Notes: generated by a model from the sequence alone, not told the origin. A stretch of DNA of 64,000 bases from Streptomyces caelestis (GCF_014205255.1 NZ_JACHNE010000001.1:3038001-3102000), one strand, 5' to 3'; shown: positions 8,685-18,121, counted from the first letter of the stretch. Made by a program: numbers and translations.

Positions 8685-9379
8685 ATCGTCTCCGCGAATC
8701 GAAGATATTTTTCGTAACGCGCGGCCGTGCCGATGTCCACGACCGGATCCTGCACCGGGATGGCCGCGAGCTCGCCATCGCGCGCAAGTGAGCCGTAGAA
8801 CTCCTGCTCATCACGGCCCGGATGACGGTCCAGGGTCCGTTTCTCCAGTGCCAGCAGCCCCCGGTCGCAGTCGGTCGCTCCAGCGGGACCGGGCTTCTTG
8901 GCGTACGCCGCCACCTTCCCACCGCGTATCCGGACGTTGGCCTCTGCCGCAGTGGGCGCGGGTCCCACGGCCATGGCTGCCTGGCACCCACTGGAGCGGG
9001 CCTGCTCTGCGAACCACCGCGGGTCGATCGTCGGCAGTACATCGCAGTAGGTGAGCAGGAACGCATCCGGCAGGTCGGCTGCGTGGCGCAGCGCCCCGAT
9101 GGGACCGAGCGGCTCGGGCTCGGGACTGTGGATCACCCGCAGTCCGAGCTGGCTGCCGTCGCCGATCTCGTCCCGCACCTGGTCGGCCTTGTGTCCGGTG
9201 CAGAGCACGACCTCGACGATGCCGCCGCGGTCGCGGAAGGCACAGAGGAGTCCGGTCAGGAAAGGCTTGCCGCCCACGGGGAGCAGGGCCTTGGGCGTTG
9301 ACCTGGTGTGGTGCAGCATCCGGCTGCCGAGGCCTCCGGCAAGCACGACCAATGGCGGTGTTCCGGGCAGCGCAACCAC
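8681..9379 (-). CDS. ccbO: Octose 1-phosphate guanylyltransferase (CcbO/LmbO)
   Basis: 232-residue sugar-1-phosphate nucleotidyltransferase with the signature LAGGLGSRM (13-21) and the following PKALLPVGGKPF (29-40). LmbO makes GDP-octose from octose 1-phosphate, analogous to heptose guanylyltransferases. GTG start at 9379, six bases after the ccbS stop; its own stop overlaps ccbP. Family certain; GDP specificity is taken from the published lincomycin enzyme. Confidence 0.92.
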   Translation of the reverse strand: MVALPGTPPLVVLAGGLGSRMLHHTRSTPKALLPVGGKPFLTGLLCAFRDRGGIVEVVLCTGHKADQVRDEIGDGSQLGLRVIHSPEPEPLGPIGALRHAADLPDAFLLTYCDVLPTIDPRWFAEQARSSGCQAAMAVGPAPTAAEANVRIRGGKVAAYAKKPGPAGATDCDRGLLALEKRTLDRHPGRDEQEFYGSLARDGELAAIPVQDPVVDIGTAARYEKYLRFAETI

Positions 9380-9385
9380 GACGTC

Positions 9386-10546
9386 TCAGCTCCTCGTGCC
9401 CTCGTGTGCCTTGCGGACGGCCGTCACGACACGCTCCACCGCGCCGTCGTCCATAGCGGGGAAGATGGGCAGGGACAGCAGCCGGCCCGCAGCTGCGTCC
9501 GCCACCGGGAACCGCTGTCCGTCGCGCACCACGTTTTCCGCATACCAGCTGAAGTGATGCAGAGGGACGAAGTGGACGCTGGTGCCGACGCCCAGTTCGT
9601 GCAGCTCGTCACGGAACGCGTCACGATCCGCCTGCATGTTCTCCAGGCGCAACTGCACGGGGAAGAGGTACCAGGAGCTGAGGTTGTCGGCGGTGTCCGG
9701 GGCGGGCAGCCTCAGGTTGGGCAGGCCGTCCAGCTCGCGCAGATACGTTTCGGCGATCGTGGTTCGCGCGGCGTGCAGCCGGTCCGCCTTGGCCAGCTGG
9801 ACCCGGCCCAGCGCCGCCTGCACATCGGACATATTGTATTTGAAGCCGGGCCGGTCCACGTCGTAGGCGGCGCGTGCGCCCGGCCGGTAGCGGTTGACAG
9901 CGCCCCGGCTCAGCCCGTGAAGGCTCCACACCCGTGCCTCCTCGGCGATGCGGGAGTCGTCGGTGCACAGCATTCCGCCCTCGGCTGTGGTGATCGGCTT
10001 GGTGGCGAAGAACGAGAAGGCCGATACGTCGCCGACCTGCCCGGCACGGTACGGGCCGTCGCTGGCCGGAAGGGTGTGCGCGGCGTCCTCCAGCAGCGCG
10101 ATGCCATGTTGGTCGCACAGCTCACGCAGCGGACCGGGTGAGGCCATCCGCCCGGTGAAGTGCACCGGTACGACGGCCTTGGTCCGCTTGCCGATCAGCT
10201 TTTCCACCTGCTCGGGGTCGAGCGTCAGGTGCACCGGCTCGACATCGGCGAGCACGGGCGTGGCGCCGGCGTGCACCACGGCGGCGGCTGTCGCGGTGAA
10301 CGTGATGGTGGGCACGATGACCTCGTCGCCGGGGCCGATGCCCAGGGCCAGCAGCGCCAGGTGCAGCGCGGCGGTGCAGGAGTTCAGCGCGACCGCGTGG
10401 CGCGTGCCGACGTAATTCGCGAACTCCTTCTCGAAGGAGTCGGCCTCCACACCGGTGGACACCCAGCCACTGCGCAGCACCCGCGTGACCGCATCGATCT
10501 CGGCCTCGTCCAGCGTCGGCTCGGCAAAGGGGACGTAGTCGCTCAC
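9386..10546 (-). CDS. ccbS: DegT/DnrJ/EryC1 PLP-dependent sugar aminotransferase (CcbS/LmbS)
   Basis: 386-residue DegT-family aminotransferase. The PLP lysine is K183 in FFATKPITTAEGG, and D154 in LLEDAAHT contacts the pyridine nitrogen. It is expected to install the C6 amino group of the octose, the nitrogen later acylated by the amino acid. The GTG start at 10546 overlaps the ccbR stop as GTGA and lies directly before the conserved SDYVPFAEPTL; the open frame runs further upstream through ccbR but that extension has no family similarity. Confidence 0.92.
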   Translation of the reverse strand: MSDYVPFAEPTLDEAEIDAVTRVLRSGWVSTGVEADSFEKEFANYVGTRHAVALNSCTAALHLALLALGIGPGDEVIVPTITFTATAAAVVHAGATPVLADVEPVHLTLDPEQVEKLIGKRTKAVVPVHFTGRMASPGPLRELCDQHGIALLEDAAHTLPASDGPYRAGQVGDVSAFSFFATKPITTAEGGMLCTDDSRIAEEARVWSLHGLSRGAVNRYRPGARAAYDVDRPGFKYNMSDVQAALGRVQLAKADRLHAARTTIAETYLRELDGLPNLRLPAPDTADNLSSWYLFPVQLRLENMQADRDAFRDELHELGVGTSVHFVPLHHFSWYAENVVRDGQRFPVADAAAGRLLSLPIFPAMDDGAVERVVTAVRKAHEGTRS

Positions 10547-11211
10547 TTGGTACCCATCTTCATACCAGCGTCGGAGTTGAACTGCTGGACGGTCATACGG
10601 GAGTAGTGGTGGTCGAGCCAGCGTTCCAGCAGGGCCGGCGGCACTGTGACGACATCGGCCCCGGCGCTCAGCGCTTTGGTGATGTCGCCGGCTGCCCGGA
10701 CACTGCCGATGAGCAACTGGGTGGGCAGGCCGTACTGGCGCAGCAGGCGAGCGGCGTCGGCCACCACGGCCTCCGGTGAGCCTCCTTCGTCGGCCACCCG
10801 GCCCCACAGCAGGCTCGCGTACCGCGCGCCTGCCTTGGCCGCGGCCAGCACCTGGGCGAGGCTCAGACACGCGGTCGCGTTGACTGCCACGCCCTGCCGG
10901 GTGAGCGTGGTCATCACGTCGAGGTTCGGCCGGCCATCCGGGCGGATGACGGGCACCTTGATGACGATGTTCTCGCCTAACGTCCGGTATCCCAGGGCCT
11001 GCTGGACCATTTCCTCGTGCGTCTCACCGGCGACCTGTACGGATACGTCGCCCGGTGCGACCCGCTGGGCGAGCTCACGTACGATCTCGCGGGCGTTGCG
11101 GACACCGGCCTTGCGTAGCAGGGTCGGGTTGGTGGTGACGCCGTCCACGATGCCGTGAGGCAGCCACTGTGCGACCGCTTCCATATCAGTGGTGTCCAGG
11201 AAGATCTTCAT
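10543..11211 (-). CDS. ccbR: Transaldolase (CcbR/LmbR), first step of octose formation
   Basis: 222-residue short transaldolase of the TalC/FSA-like group. The Schiff-base lysine is K85 in NIVIKVPV, and VTTNPTLL (25-32) is the typical strand after the first helix. LmbR transfers a three-carbon unit to ribose 5-phosphate to give octulose 8-phosphate. ATG at 11211 with a GGAG Shine-Dalgarno five bases upstream. A 65-base gap separates it from ccbQ, the longest in this gene run, and its stop overlaps ccbS. Confidence 0.92.
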   Translation of the reverse strand: MKIFLDTTDMEAVAQWLPHGIVDGVTTNPTLLRKAGVRNAREIVRELAQRVAPGDVSVQVAGETHEEMVQQALGYRTLGENIVIKVPVIRPDGRPNLDVMTTLTRQGVAVNATACLSLAQVLAAAKAGARYASLLWGRVADEGGSPEAVVADAARLLRQYGLPTQLLIGSVRAAGDITKALSAGADVVTVPPALLERWLDHHYSRMTVQQFNSDAGMKMGTK

Positions 11212-11276
11212 GGGAACTCCAGATTCGAGGGAGCAAGAGGGAGAGGCCGAGCCAACGGAGAGGTGGGCGGCGTGGC

Positions 11277-12467
11277 TTACGGCACCAGCCGCAGGTCCGC
11301 GCAGTGCACCGCTGGGCAGCGCACCACGCAGCCGCCCCAGGTGACCGGCACGGTACGGGCCGGGCCCAGCCCGCCTGTGATGCGGCGCAGGAGATCGGGG
11401 ACACTGATGGTGAAGCGCACCGTCCCGACGTTGGCACGGGGGGCGCCGTTCTCCACCACCGAGCAGTAGTCCCGGGTGGAGCCGGTGACCGTGCCGGTCT
11501 CCGCAGACACGACACTGATGTACTGCACCCGCTCGATGCGCAGGTAGGGGCCGATGGGCGCGGTGGTCGGCGGGCACTCCAGGGTCAGTGCCGCGGGGTA
11601 GGCGCGCAGCCCGTCCACCGAGCGGGCCGCGCGGCCGTTGGAGATCTGGCCGAGGGCGGCGGCGCCGCGGTGGTCGGTCGCGTACCCGGTGATACGGCCG
11701 TCGCGCAGAAGCGACAGCGGGGCGGCGGGAGTGCCCTCGATGTCGAGGGTCCAGCCGCCGAGCGCGGCCGGCGTGTCGGTGATGTCGACACCTGCCGCTG
11801 CCACCTGCTGCCCCATACAGCGGCGGTGGAACTCCCGCGCGGTATGCGGGTCTTGTACGGCCAGGCCGACACTGGCGTACTCGGCGAGGAGTTCGGCCAG
11901 CGCGAGGGGCTCCAGCACCACTTGCGTGGGCAGTGGCCCTTCGTGTTGGGGCAGCGGCTTGCCGGCCAGCGCCAGTCCTCTGACATCGAGTTCGTCGGGC
12001 GAACCGGAGACAGCGCGGGTACGGCGTACACCGTCACGGACCGTCGTGACGATGACGTTGCGCCGCGCCATGGTGCCCATGCCGGTGCGCTCGCGATCGT
12101 CCACGGTGGCGGTGGCGCCATAGACGTCCTCGACACGGCCGTAGATGCCGGGCCCCAGGGACGCCAGTTCACGCAGTAGCCCCATCCGCTCCCGAGTGCC
12201 GATACGCGAGGCCGCGGCGACGACATCGGCGCACTCCTCCGCCAACTGCCCGGCCTCCTTGAGGCACTCCTGCGAGCCGACCACCCGGTACCGGGTGCGT
12301 TCGGAGCCGGCCGACCGCTCGGCATACTCGACAACGTCGTGCTCGACGTGGCTGGTCAGCGCGGAGTCGGCGAACCTCAGGGTTGCGGACCGCACATGAC
12401 GCAGTGTCCGGACGTCGGCAGAGGCGGCGTTCACCGCGGCACTACAGTGGCCTTCGGATGAATTCAC
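11277..12467 (-). CDS. ccbQ: TldD/PmbA-fold protein (CcbQ/LmbQ), PmbA-like subunit
   Basis: 396 residues resembling the TldD/TldE (PmbA) metallopeptidase fold, as reported for LmbQ. No HExxxH-type zinc motif is visible, which is what is known for the non-catalytic PmbA/TldE-like subunits. A catalytic TldD-like partner (IH type) would be needed and is not in this window. Its probable role, inferred, is in removing the N-acetyl group from the cysteinyl conjugate left by CcbE, the step between CcbE and CcbF. GTG start overlapping the ccbT stop (GTGA at 12464-12467). Confidence 0.82.
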   Translation of the reverse strand: MNSSEGHCSAAVNAASADVRTLRHVRSATLRFADSALTSHVEHDVVEYAERSAGSERTRYRVVGSQECLKEAGQLAEECADVVAAASRIGTRERMGLLRELASLGPGIYGRVEDVYGATATVDDRERTGMGTMARRNVIVTTVRDGVRRTRAVSGSPDELDVRGLALAGKPLPQHEGPLPTQVVLEPLALAELLAEYASVGLAVQDPHTAREFHRRCMGQQVAAAGVDITDTPAALGGWTLDIEGTPAAPLSLLRDGRITGYATDHRGAAALGQISNGRAARSVDGLRAYPAALTLECPPTTAPIGPYLRIERVQYISVVSAETGTVTGSTRDYCSVVENGAPRANVGTVRFTISVPDLLRRITGGLGPARTVPVTWGGCVVRCPAVHCADLRLVP

Positions 12468-13771
12468 AGGTCGCTCCAGCGGCTCACGGCCGAGGAGACC
12501 AGGTCACGGATGTTCGCCAGGAAGTCGCAGTGCTCGCGCACGACGTCGGCGGCGGTTTCGCGCATCCGGGTGCGCTCCTCACCCGTCATGGCCTGAGCCG
12601 TCCGCAGCGCCTCGGCGACCGCCGTGCCGGTACGGGCGGTCAGGATGCCGGCCCGTCCGCCGTCGACGAGTTCGGGGAGGTTACCCGTGTCGGCGGCGAT
12701 CACCACTGCGCCGGACCGGCGGGTGACCCACATCGCTTCCATGGGCGAGACAGCGCCGGGCTCGGCTTCGCCGAGGAACGCGGCAGCCAGTGTTCGTTCG
12801 GACTGCAGCAACGCGGAGATGGTCTCGAAGGGCTGGTCGGCAAGGAACACCGCCTGCACGCCCAGCCGTTCAGCATACTGCTGGAGATCCGGGGCCGGAC
12901 GGCGGTTGGCGATCACGGGGACCACGCCGGGCACATCGGCGGCCGCTTCGAGCAGCAGGTGGTAGCCCTTGTCGAGGTCGGGGGCGCTGTTCCGGCCCCA
13001 CATCACCGCTAGTCGGCCCTCGTCGGGCAGGCCGAGGGGGGCCAGCCGCTTGGCCACCGTGTTCTTGTCGAGAAGCGTGAACAGCGGGTCGTCCAGCGGA
13101 ATTCCGCTGCGGTTGGGAAGCAAGGAGCGCCGCGGTATCGCGTAGGTCCGCTCGTACAGCCGCGCCGTGTAGTCGGAAATGTAGGCCACCGTGACGTTCG
13201 GTGTCTGACGCGTCCAGAAGGCGACGTCACCGTCGGCGGCGATTTCTGCGGGGCTGGGAGGAAGCGCCGTCTCGTGGGTGGCCAGACCGAAGGTGTGGAC
13301 GTGCAGGATGCGTTCGGCCAGGGGGCCACCCAACCTCTGTACCATCCCCGCAACCTGAGCAAAGGCGCTGGTGCCGGAAATCGCGATGACGCCGTCATAG
13401 CGTTCGGCGGTTTCCAGGACTAACTGGGCGCCGGCCGCGGATAACGCGTGGAAGAAACGGTCGCCGCCCCACTGCTCAATCCCGTCGCTGTCGCTGACGA
13501 GCCGGACGGCGCGGCCTCCGCGCTCCGCAAGGTGAGTGACGACGCGCTGCCAGCGCTGGGCGTCGTATCCGGCGGCGTTTTCTCGATAGAATGGTTCACC
13601 GAGAATGAAGTCAATCTCGTAGTCGTGCGCCAGCCACTCAGCACGAATGGAATCCTGCGCCCTGAGAAGATTTTCGACGTACCGGGCCACTCCCCCCTGG
13701 GAGACCTGCCCGCCCTCCAGCATGAGCCATACGACGGCTATTCGCCGCTGCTTCGAAGCCGCTTCAGCCAT
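12464..13771 (-). CDS. ccbT: GT4-type glycosyltransferase joining ergothioneine to GDP-octose (CcbT/LmbT)
   Basis: 435-residue GT-B glycosyltransferase. The N-terminal half has the acceptor-side motif QGGVARYVENLL, and the C-terminal half carries the nucleotide-sugar EX7E element EPGAVSPME. LmbT forms the S-glycosidic bond between ergothioneine and the GDP-amino-octose. ATG at 13771 with an AGAGGA Shine-Dalgarno six bases upstream. One TTA leucine codon is in frame at 13421-13423, making translation depend on the bldA tRNA. It starts 28 bases after ccbV. Confidence 0.92.
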   Translation of the reverse strand: MAEAASKQRRIAVVWLMLEGGQVSQGGVARYVENLLRAQDSIRAEWLAHDYEIDFILGEPFYRENAAGYDAQRWQRVVTHLAERGGRAVRLVSDSDGIEQWGGDRFFHALSAAGAQLVLETAERYDGVIAISGTSAFAQVAGMVQRLGGPLAERILHVHTFGLATHETALPPSPAEIAADGDVAFWTRQTPNVTVAYISDYTARLYERTYAIPRRSLLPNRSGIPLDDPLFTLLDKNTVAKRLAPLGLPDEGRLAVMWGRNSAPDLDKGYHLLLEAAADVPGVVPVIANRRPAPDLQQYAERLGVQAVFLADQPFETISALLQSERTLAAAFLGEAEPGAVSPMEAMWVTRRSGAVVIAADTGNLPELVDGGRAGILTARTGTAVAEALRTAQAMTGEERTRMRETAADVVREHCDFLANIRDLVSSAVSRWSDL

Positions 13772-13799
13772 GAGAATCCTCTACTTTCTCAACCCCGGC

Positions 13800-14513
13800 T
13801 CACAGGAGAACTTTGAGTTTCTTGACAAGGAGCTGGATGTGTGGATCCGAGGTCACGGATTCAAGCGGCAGCCGCTGGCTGACCGCGGCGACGAACTGTT
13901 CGGCTGTGAGCGTCAGCTGGGCGGTTTCGTCACTGACGGAGATGGTGCCCGTGCCGTCGTGCACGTCAAGGGAGACGGGAACCCGGCGCTCTTCGACTGC
14001 GAAGCAGGAAAAGGCGAAACGCCAGGCCAAACGCTCGGCGCGGTCCTCTGCAGGAACCGGCACTCCCATGTCGTCGCTGTGGGTGGCGTACTCGGAGGCT
14101 ATGTGCCAGCACTGGAGCCCGACCGCGTACGGGCCGTAGCTGGTGCTCAGTTGGGCGTCGGGCGCCATGGCCCGCCATTGGGCGTGGACGTCGGTATGCC
14201 GCTCGATCCACTCGTCGAGTACCTGATGATGAGTCAGAGGGCGGCGTAACGCCACATGAAGGACGTTGTACGCCTCGTCGTCATCGCCCCAATCGCCCCA
14301 TGAGCGCAATGATTCGATTTCATTGCGCAGGCAGTGCTGGTTGTAGAGCTCCCCGCTCGCCAGATGGGCGACAACGTCATGAACGTCCCACTCGGTACAC
14401 CGGGTACTGCGGGACCAGAGCCCATCGTCAGCACCGGTCAGCCATGCCCTGAGCCGGTCGGTCTCTCGATCCAGGGCTGAGATGCCGGAACCCAGTCGGC
14501 GTAACCCTTCCAT
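13800..14513 (-). CDS. ccbV: DinB/MDMPI-fold thiol exchange enzyme (CcbV/LmbV)
   Basis: 237 residues of the mycothiol-dependent maleylpyruvate isomerase/DinB family: an N-terminal four-helix bundle with CTEWDVHDVVAHL and a second His-rich element HIASEYATH, then a C-terminal beta domain. LmbV exchanges ergothioneine for mycothiol on the condensed lincosamide. The ATG at 14513 is preferred, but a TTG at 14552 with a purine-rich AGAAGAG upstream would add 13 residues. From the ATG, codon 4 is TTA (14502-14504), so the first gene of this run is predicted to be bldA-dependent. Confidence 0.88.
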   Translation of the reverse strand: MEGLRRLGSGISALDRETDRLRAWLTGADDGLWSRSTRCTEWDVHDVVAHLASGELYNQHCLRNEIESLRSWGDWGDDDEAYNVLHVALRRPLTHHQVLDEWIERHTDVHAQWRAMAPDAQLSTSYGPYAVGLQCWHIASEYATHSDDMGVPVPAEDRAERLAWRFAFSCFAVEERRVPVSLDVHDGTGTISVSDETAQLTLTAEQFVAAVSQRLPLESVTSDPHIQLLVKKLKVLL

Positions 14514-14959
14514 CTGCCACTCAAAGGAGTAAATCTCTTGCCCAGCTAACAAAGCGCTCTTCTTTCAGTAGCGATACGGCATGTATCGATGCGCAGGCTC
14601 AACGTGTATCAGAGCGCAACATGAGGCGTCAACAGTTGCACTAGGTAATGCGCGGTAAAGCGCCTAGGTCCAGGCCTGGTGCGGGAAAGCAGGCGAGAAG
14701 TTTGATAAACGTGTGATGCGTCACACGATACTAGGTTGCGCAGGTCGATGGGGCGTGGGTAGCCTGCGACGAAGATCACTATTGATCTCGCTGTACGACT
14801 TGGCTTGTTTATCACCTCGGCCAGTCGGAGGAGTTGCGCAGCGGCGCGTGCTCGATTTTTAGTTATCGCGAGTTAATGCAGCGAACACTTCTTAGCCGCC
14901 TCATAGACGCTCACGAATGGGCACGCGCACCGTGATTTTCCGGGCAGGGGGAGTTAAAC
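14514..14959. promoter_or_regulatory. Divergent ccbV/ccb2 control region with inverted repeats
   Basis: 446 bases separate two divergent biosynthetic runs and hold no gene. It is markedly AT-richer than its neighbours. Two dyads stand out: CGTGTGA-TGCG-TCACACG at 14710-14727 with perfect 7-base arms, and a weaker one at about 14641-14667 in which CTAGG and CCTAG flank GCGC-GGTAAA-GCGC. Both runs probably start here. No -10/-35 element is assigned with confidence. Confidence 0.6.
14710..14727. promoter_or_regulatory. Candidate operator, perfect 7-base inverted repeat
   Basis: CGTGTGATGCGTCACACG: seven-base arms around a four-base centre, midway between the divergent ccbV and ccb2 starts. Size and symmetry suit a dimeric helix-turn-helix repressor or activator. 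The cognate regulator is unknown. Confidence 0.5.
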
Positions 14960-16621
14960 GTGAAGCGACGTGGCATGGTTCCGTGGCCGGCGGAATCTGC
15001 GGCCGCCTACCGGTCGGCGGGCTACTGGCTGGACAAGTCCCTCGGCAATCACCTGTGGGACTGGGCCGACCGCTACGGTGACCGCACGGCCCTGGTTGAC
15101 GGTGAGCGACGGCTGAGCTATCGAGCACTCGCCATACGCGTGGACTCGCTGGCTGAGAACCTGCTGGGGCTGGGGCTGCGCCCGGGTCAGAACGTCCTGG
15201 TGCAGTTGCCGAACTGCTGGCAGTTCATGGTCACCGTCATGGCGTGCGTACGCATCGGTATCGCGCCGGTACTGGCCCTGCCCGCGCACCGGCGGCGCGA
15301 ACTGGCCCATGTGGCCACCGAGTCGGAGGCCACCGCCGTCGTGGTGCCGACGTCCTGGAAGGACTTCGACTACGAGGGCCTGGCGCACGAAGTCGCGGCC
15401 AGGTGCCCCGGCAGTCCGCAGGTCCTCGTCCTCGGCGAGCCGGGCCGCGAGGGCAGCGTCGCACTCGACCCGCTCATCGGCACCGTCGACGACTCCGGTC
15501 CCCTCCGCGCCGAAGATGTGGCCGCTCGCCGCCGTCACCTGGACGCCGTGGACGTCGATCCCGAGGACGTTGCCCTGCTGCTGCTGTCCGGGGGAACCAC
15601 CGGCCTGCCCAAGCTCATCGGCCGGACCCACAACGACTACGAGTACAACGCCCGGCGCAGCGGTGAGGTCTGCGGGTTCGGCGGTGACACGGTCTATCTG
15701 GCGGTCCTGCCGGTTGCCCACAACTTCCCGCTCGCCTGTCCGGGTGTGCTGGGCACCTGGGGGGTCGGCGGGCGGGTGGTCATGGCACCGTCGGCACGGC
15801 CTGAGGTCGCCTTCCCGCTGATCGCCCGTGAGCGGGTGAACACCACCGCCGTGGTGCCCGCCGTAGCACAACGCTGGCTACAGGCGGCCGGCACGGGGCC
15901 CGCGGATCTGACGAGTCTGCGCTCGCTCCAGGTCGGGGGGGCTCGGCTCGCCCCGGAGATCGCCCGGCGAGTGCCCGCCGAACTGGGCTGCGCCTTGGTG
16001 CAGGTCTTCGGGATGGCCGAAGGCCTGCTGAACTACACCCGGCCCGACGACCCGCCCGAGGTCGTCGCCACCACCCAGGGCCGACCCATCAGTCCGCACG
16101 ACGAGATCCTGATCGTGGACGAGAACGATGTTCCGGTGGCGCAGGGGGAGAGCGGCGCACTGCTGACCCGGGGGCCGTACACACCGCCCGGTTACTTCCG
16201 GGGCGGGCCGCACAACAAGCGCGCGTTCACTCCTGACGGCTGGTATCGCACCGGCGATGTTGTGCGTCTCCATCCCGGCGGCAATCTGGTCGTTGCTGGG
16301 CGGTCCAAGGACCTCATCAACCGCGGCGGTGAAAAGATCTCCGCGGAGGAGGTGGAGGACATCGCCTATTCCATGCCTCAGGTGGTCGAAGCCGCTGCGA
16401 TCGCTGTTCCCGACGATGAACTCGGGGAGCGCATCTGCCTATGCGTGGTGCTGAAAGAAAATGAAACCCTTGCGATGACTGATGTAGTGGAGACGTTCTC
16501 CCGCACGTCGATCGCTCGCTACAAGTTCCCTGAGCACTTGAGAATTCTGCCGAGTCTTCCGCACACGCCAGTCGGCAAGATCGACAAAAAGGCGCTGCGT
16601 GCGGAGTTCATGACCTTATGA
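14960..16621 (+). CDS. ccb2: Salicylate/2,3-dihydroxybenzoate-type AMP ligase (Ccb2)
   Basis: 553-residue adenylating enzyme of the DhbE/EntE/YbtE type: LLLSGGTTGLPKLIGRTHNDY (A3 region), the typical FGMAEGLLNYTR (A5 region) and the C-terminal GKIDKKALR (A10). Ccb2 activates salicylate for transfer to the celesticetin core by the acyltransferase Ccb1, which is not in the window. GTG start with a GGGGGAG Shine-Dalgarno six bases upstream. The last sense codon is TTA. It overlaps ccb3 by four bases (ATGA). Confidence 0.92.
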   Translation: MKRRGMVPWPAESAAAYRSAGYWLDKSLGNHLWDWADRYGDRTALVDGERRLSYRALAIRVDSLAENLLGLGLRPGQNVLVQLPNCWQFMVTVMACVRIGIAPVLALPAHRRRELAHVATESEATAVVVPTSWKDFDYEGLAHEVAARCPGSPQVLVLGEPGREGSVALDPLIGTVDDSGPLRAEDVAARRRHLDAVDVDPEDVALLLLSGGTTGLPKLIGRTHNDYEYNARRSGEVCGFGGDTVYLAVLPVAHNFPLACPGVLGTWGVGGRVVMAPSARPEVAFPLIARERVNTTAVVPAVAQRWLQAAGTGPADLTSLRSLQVGGARLAPEIARRVPAELGCALVQVFGMAEGLLNYTRPDDPPEVVATTQGRPISPHDEILIVDENDVPVAQGESGALLTRGPYTPPGYFRGGPHNKRAFTPDGWYRTGDVVRLHPGGNLVVAGRSKDLINRGGEKISAEEVEDIAYSMPQVVEAAAIAVPDDELGERICLCVVLKENETLAMTDVVETFSRTSIARYKFPEHLRILPSLPHTPVGKIDKKALRAEFMTL

Positions 16622-17985
16622 GGCTCGCCAGAGGGATCGAAAAAGAGGATGTCTTGCCCACTAAGTACATATACCGCCACAGGCGGGAAGTCCCGATCGT
16701 CAGTGATCCGCTGGCCGTAATGGCCCGGCTGGTCCAAGCCAGCGCCTCGGAAACGCATCTGCTCTACGAGAGCGAAAAGGTCTGGTCGTTCAGCAGCGGA
16801 GTCCTCGCTGAGATCCGCCTGAGGCGCAGCGGCATCACGTACCGGTGCGCCGACGACAGTCGTGAACTGCCCTGGCCGGACGATCCGCTCAAGACCGTGG
16901 AGAAGCTTCTCGCGGAACTTCCTGTGGAGGACTGGCGTGCCTACGGATGGGGCGGTTTCGAGCTCGCGTACGTGAATGCGGGACTCACCGAACTCGTCCG
17001 GGACGAGCAGCTGCTGCACCTGGTCGTGCCGCGCACCGAGGTCCGTCTGGACAGTGGCCGAGCGCTGCTGCGCAGCGTCGACCAAGAGCACTTACAGACC
17101 CTGTCGGAGCTGCTCGCCAAGCCGGCCGAGCTGCCGGTCCACCGCACCAGGCCGGTTGACGTGGAGACGGCTCTTGCCGAGGAGTACCGTGCCAGTGTGG
17201 GCAACGCGGTCGAGGAGATCCGCAGCACGAAGCTCCAGAAGGTCATTCTGTCGCGGCGGGTGCCCGTCGACTATTCCGTCGATCTGCTCGGCACGTACAT
17301 CGAGGGACGCAAGGCGAACACCCCGGCCCGCTCTTTCCTCATAGGCTTCCCGGAGATGAAGGCTGCTGGATTCAGCCCGGAGATCGTGGCTGAGGTCAGC
17401 GCCGACGGCCGGGTCACTTCCCAGCCACTGGCCGGGACCCGCGCGCTCACCGGCGACGCCGAGACGGACCGGGCCAGCCGCGAAGTCCTCCTCAACGACG
17501 TCAAGGAAGTCTTCGAACACGCGATCTCGGTGAAGGTCTCCTGTGCCGAGATGACAGACGTCTGCAGGCCGGGCTCAGTCGTCGTGGACGACTTCATGAC
17601 GATCAAGGAACGCGGAACGGTCCAGCACCTGGCCTCCAGTGTTTCGGGTCAACTCGCCGACGGACTGAGTGCCTGGAGCGCATTCAGGGCGCTCTTCCCG
17701 GCGGTCACCGCTTCCGGGGTTCCCAAGCGAGACGCCTACGAGAGCATCAGCCGTAACGAGCAAGAACCGCGGGGACTTTACAGCGGCACCGTGATGACGG
17801 TGGACAGTTCGGGCGCCATGGATTCCGCTCTGGTATTGCGCACCATCTTCACCGAGTCCGGGCACTCCTGGCTGCAGGCGGGTGCGGGCATCGTCGAACA
17901 CTCCAAGCCGGAACGCGAGTTCCGCGAAACCTGCGAGAAGCTGCTGAGCGCAGCTCTGCACGTCGTACCCGCACAGAACCAGTAA
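16618..17985 (+). CDS. ccb3: Salicylate synthase, chorismate-utilising MST family (Ccb3)
   Basis: 455-residue chorismate-binding enzyme of the MbtI/Irp9/YbtS group. KVILSRR carries the lysine base for the isochorismate step, and GFSPE followed by QPLAGTRAL and the C-terminal YSGTVM and GAGIV blocks are the chorismate site. It converts chorismate to salicylate directly. An in-frame TTA codon is at 17092-17094. ATG overlaps the ccb2 stop; a TTG at 16651 after AGAGG is a possible shorter start. The length fits salicylate synthases rather than anthranilate synthases, and no glutaminase partner is adjacent. Confidence 0.92.
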   Translation: MRLARGIEKEDVLPTKYIYRHRREVPIVSDPLAVMARLVQASASETHLLYESEKVWSFSSGVLAEIRLRRSGITYRCADDSRELPWPDDPLKTVEKLLAELPVEDWRAYGWGGFELAYVNAGLTELVRDEQLLHLVVPRTEVRLDSGRALLRSVDQEHLQTLSELLAKPAELPVHRTRPVDVETALAEEYRASVGNAVEEIRSTKLQKVILSRRVPVDYSVDLLGTYIEGRKANTPARSFLIGFPEMKAAGFSPEIVAEVSADGRVTSQPLAGTRALTGDAETDRASREVLLNDVKEVFEHAISVKVSCAEMTDVCRPGSVVVDDFMTIKERGTVQHLASSVSGQLADGLSAWSAFRALFPAVTASGVPKRDAYESISRNEQEPRGLYSGTVMTVDSSGAMDSALVLRTIFTESGHSWLQAGAGIVEHSKPEREFRETCEKLLSAALHVVPAQNQ

Positions 17986-18121
17986 ATCCGTCCACCGTCG
18001 GCGACAGATATGGGCCCGACGGAATCGGCCGGCAGGTCAGGTCACCCGTACCTCGAACCCCATGAAGACGCCCGGTACATCGCACCCCGGGCGGGACACG
18101 CACCGAGAGCTAGGGAAAATC

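Noticed and set aside
17995..18022. Terminator between ccb3 and ccb4
   Set aside because: CCGTCGG/CCGACGG forms a 7-base stem, but the loop is long and no T run follows; ccb4 is probably co-transcribed.
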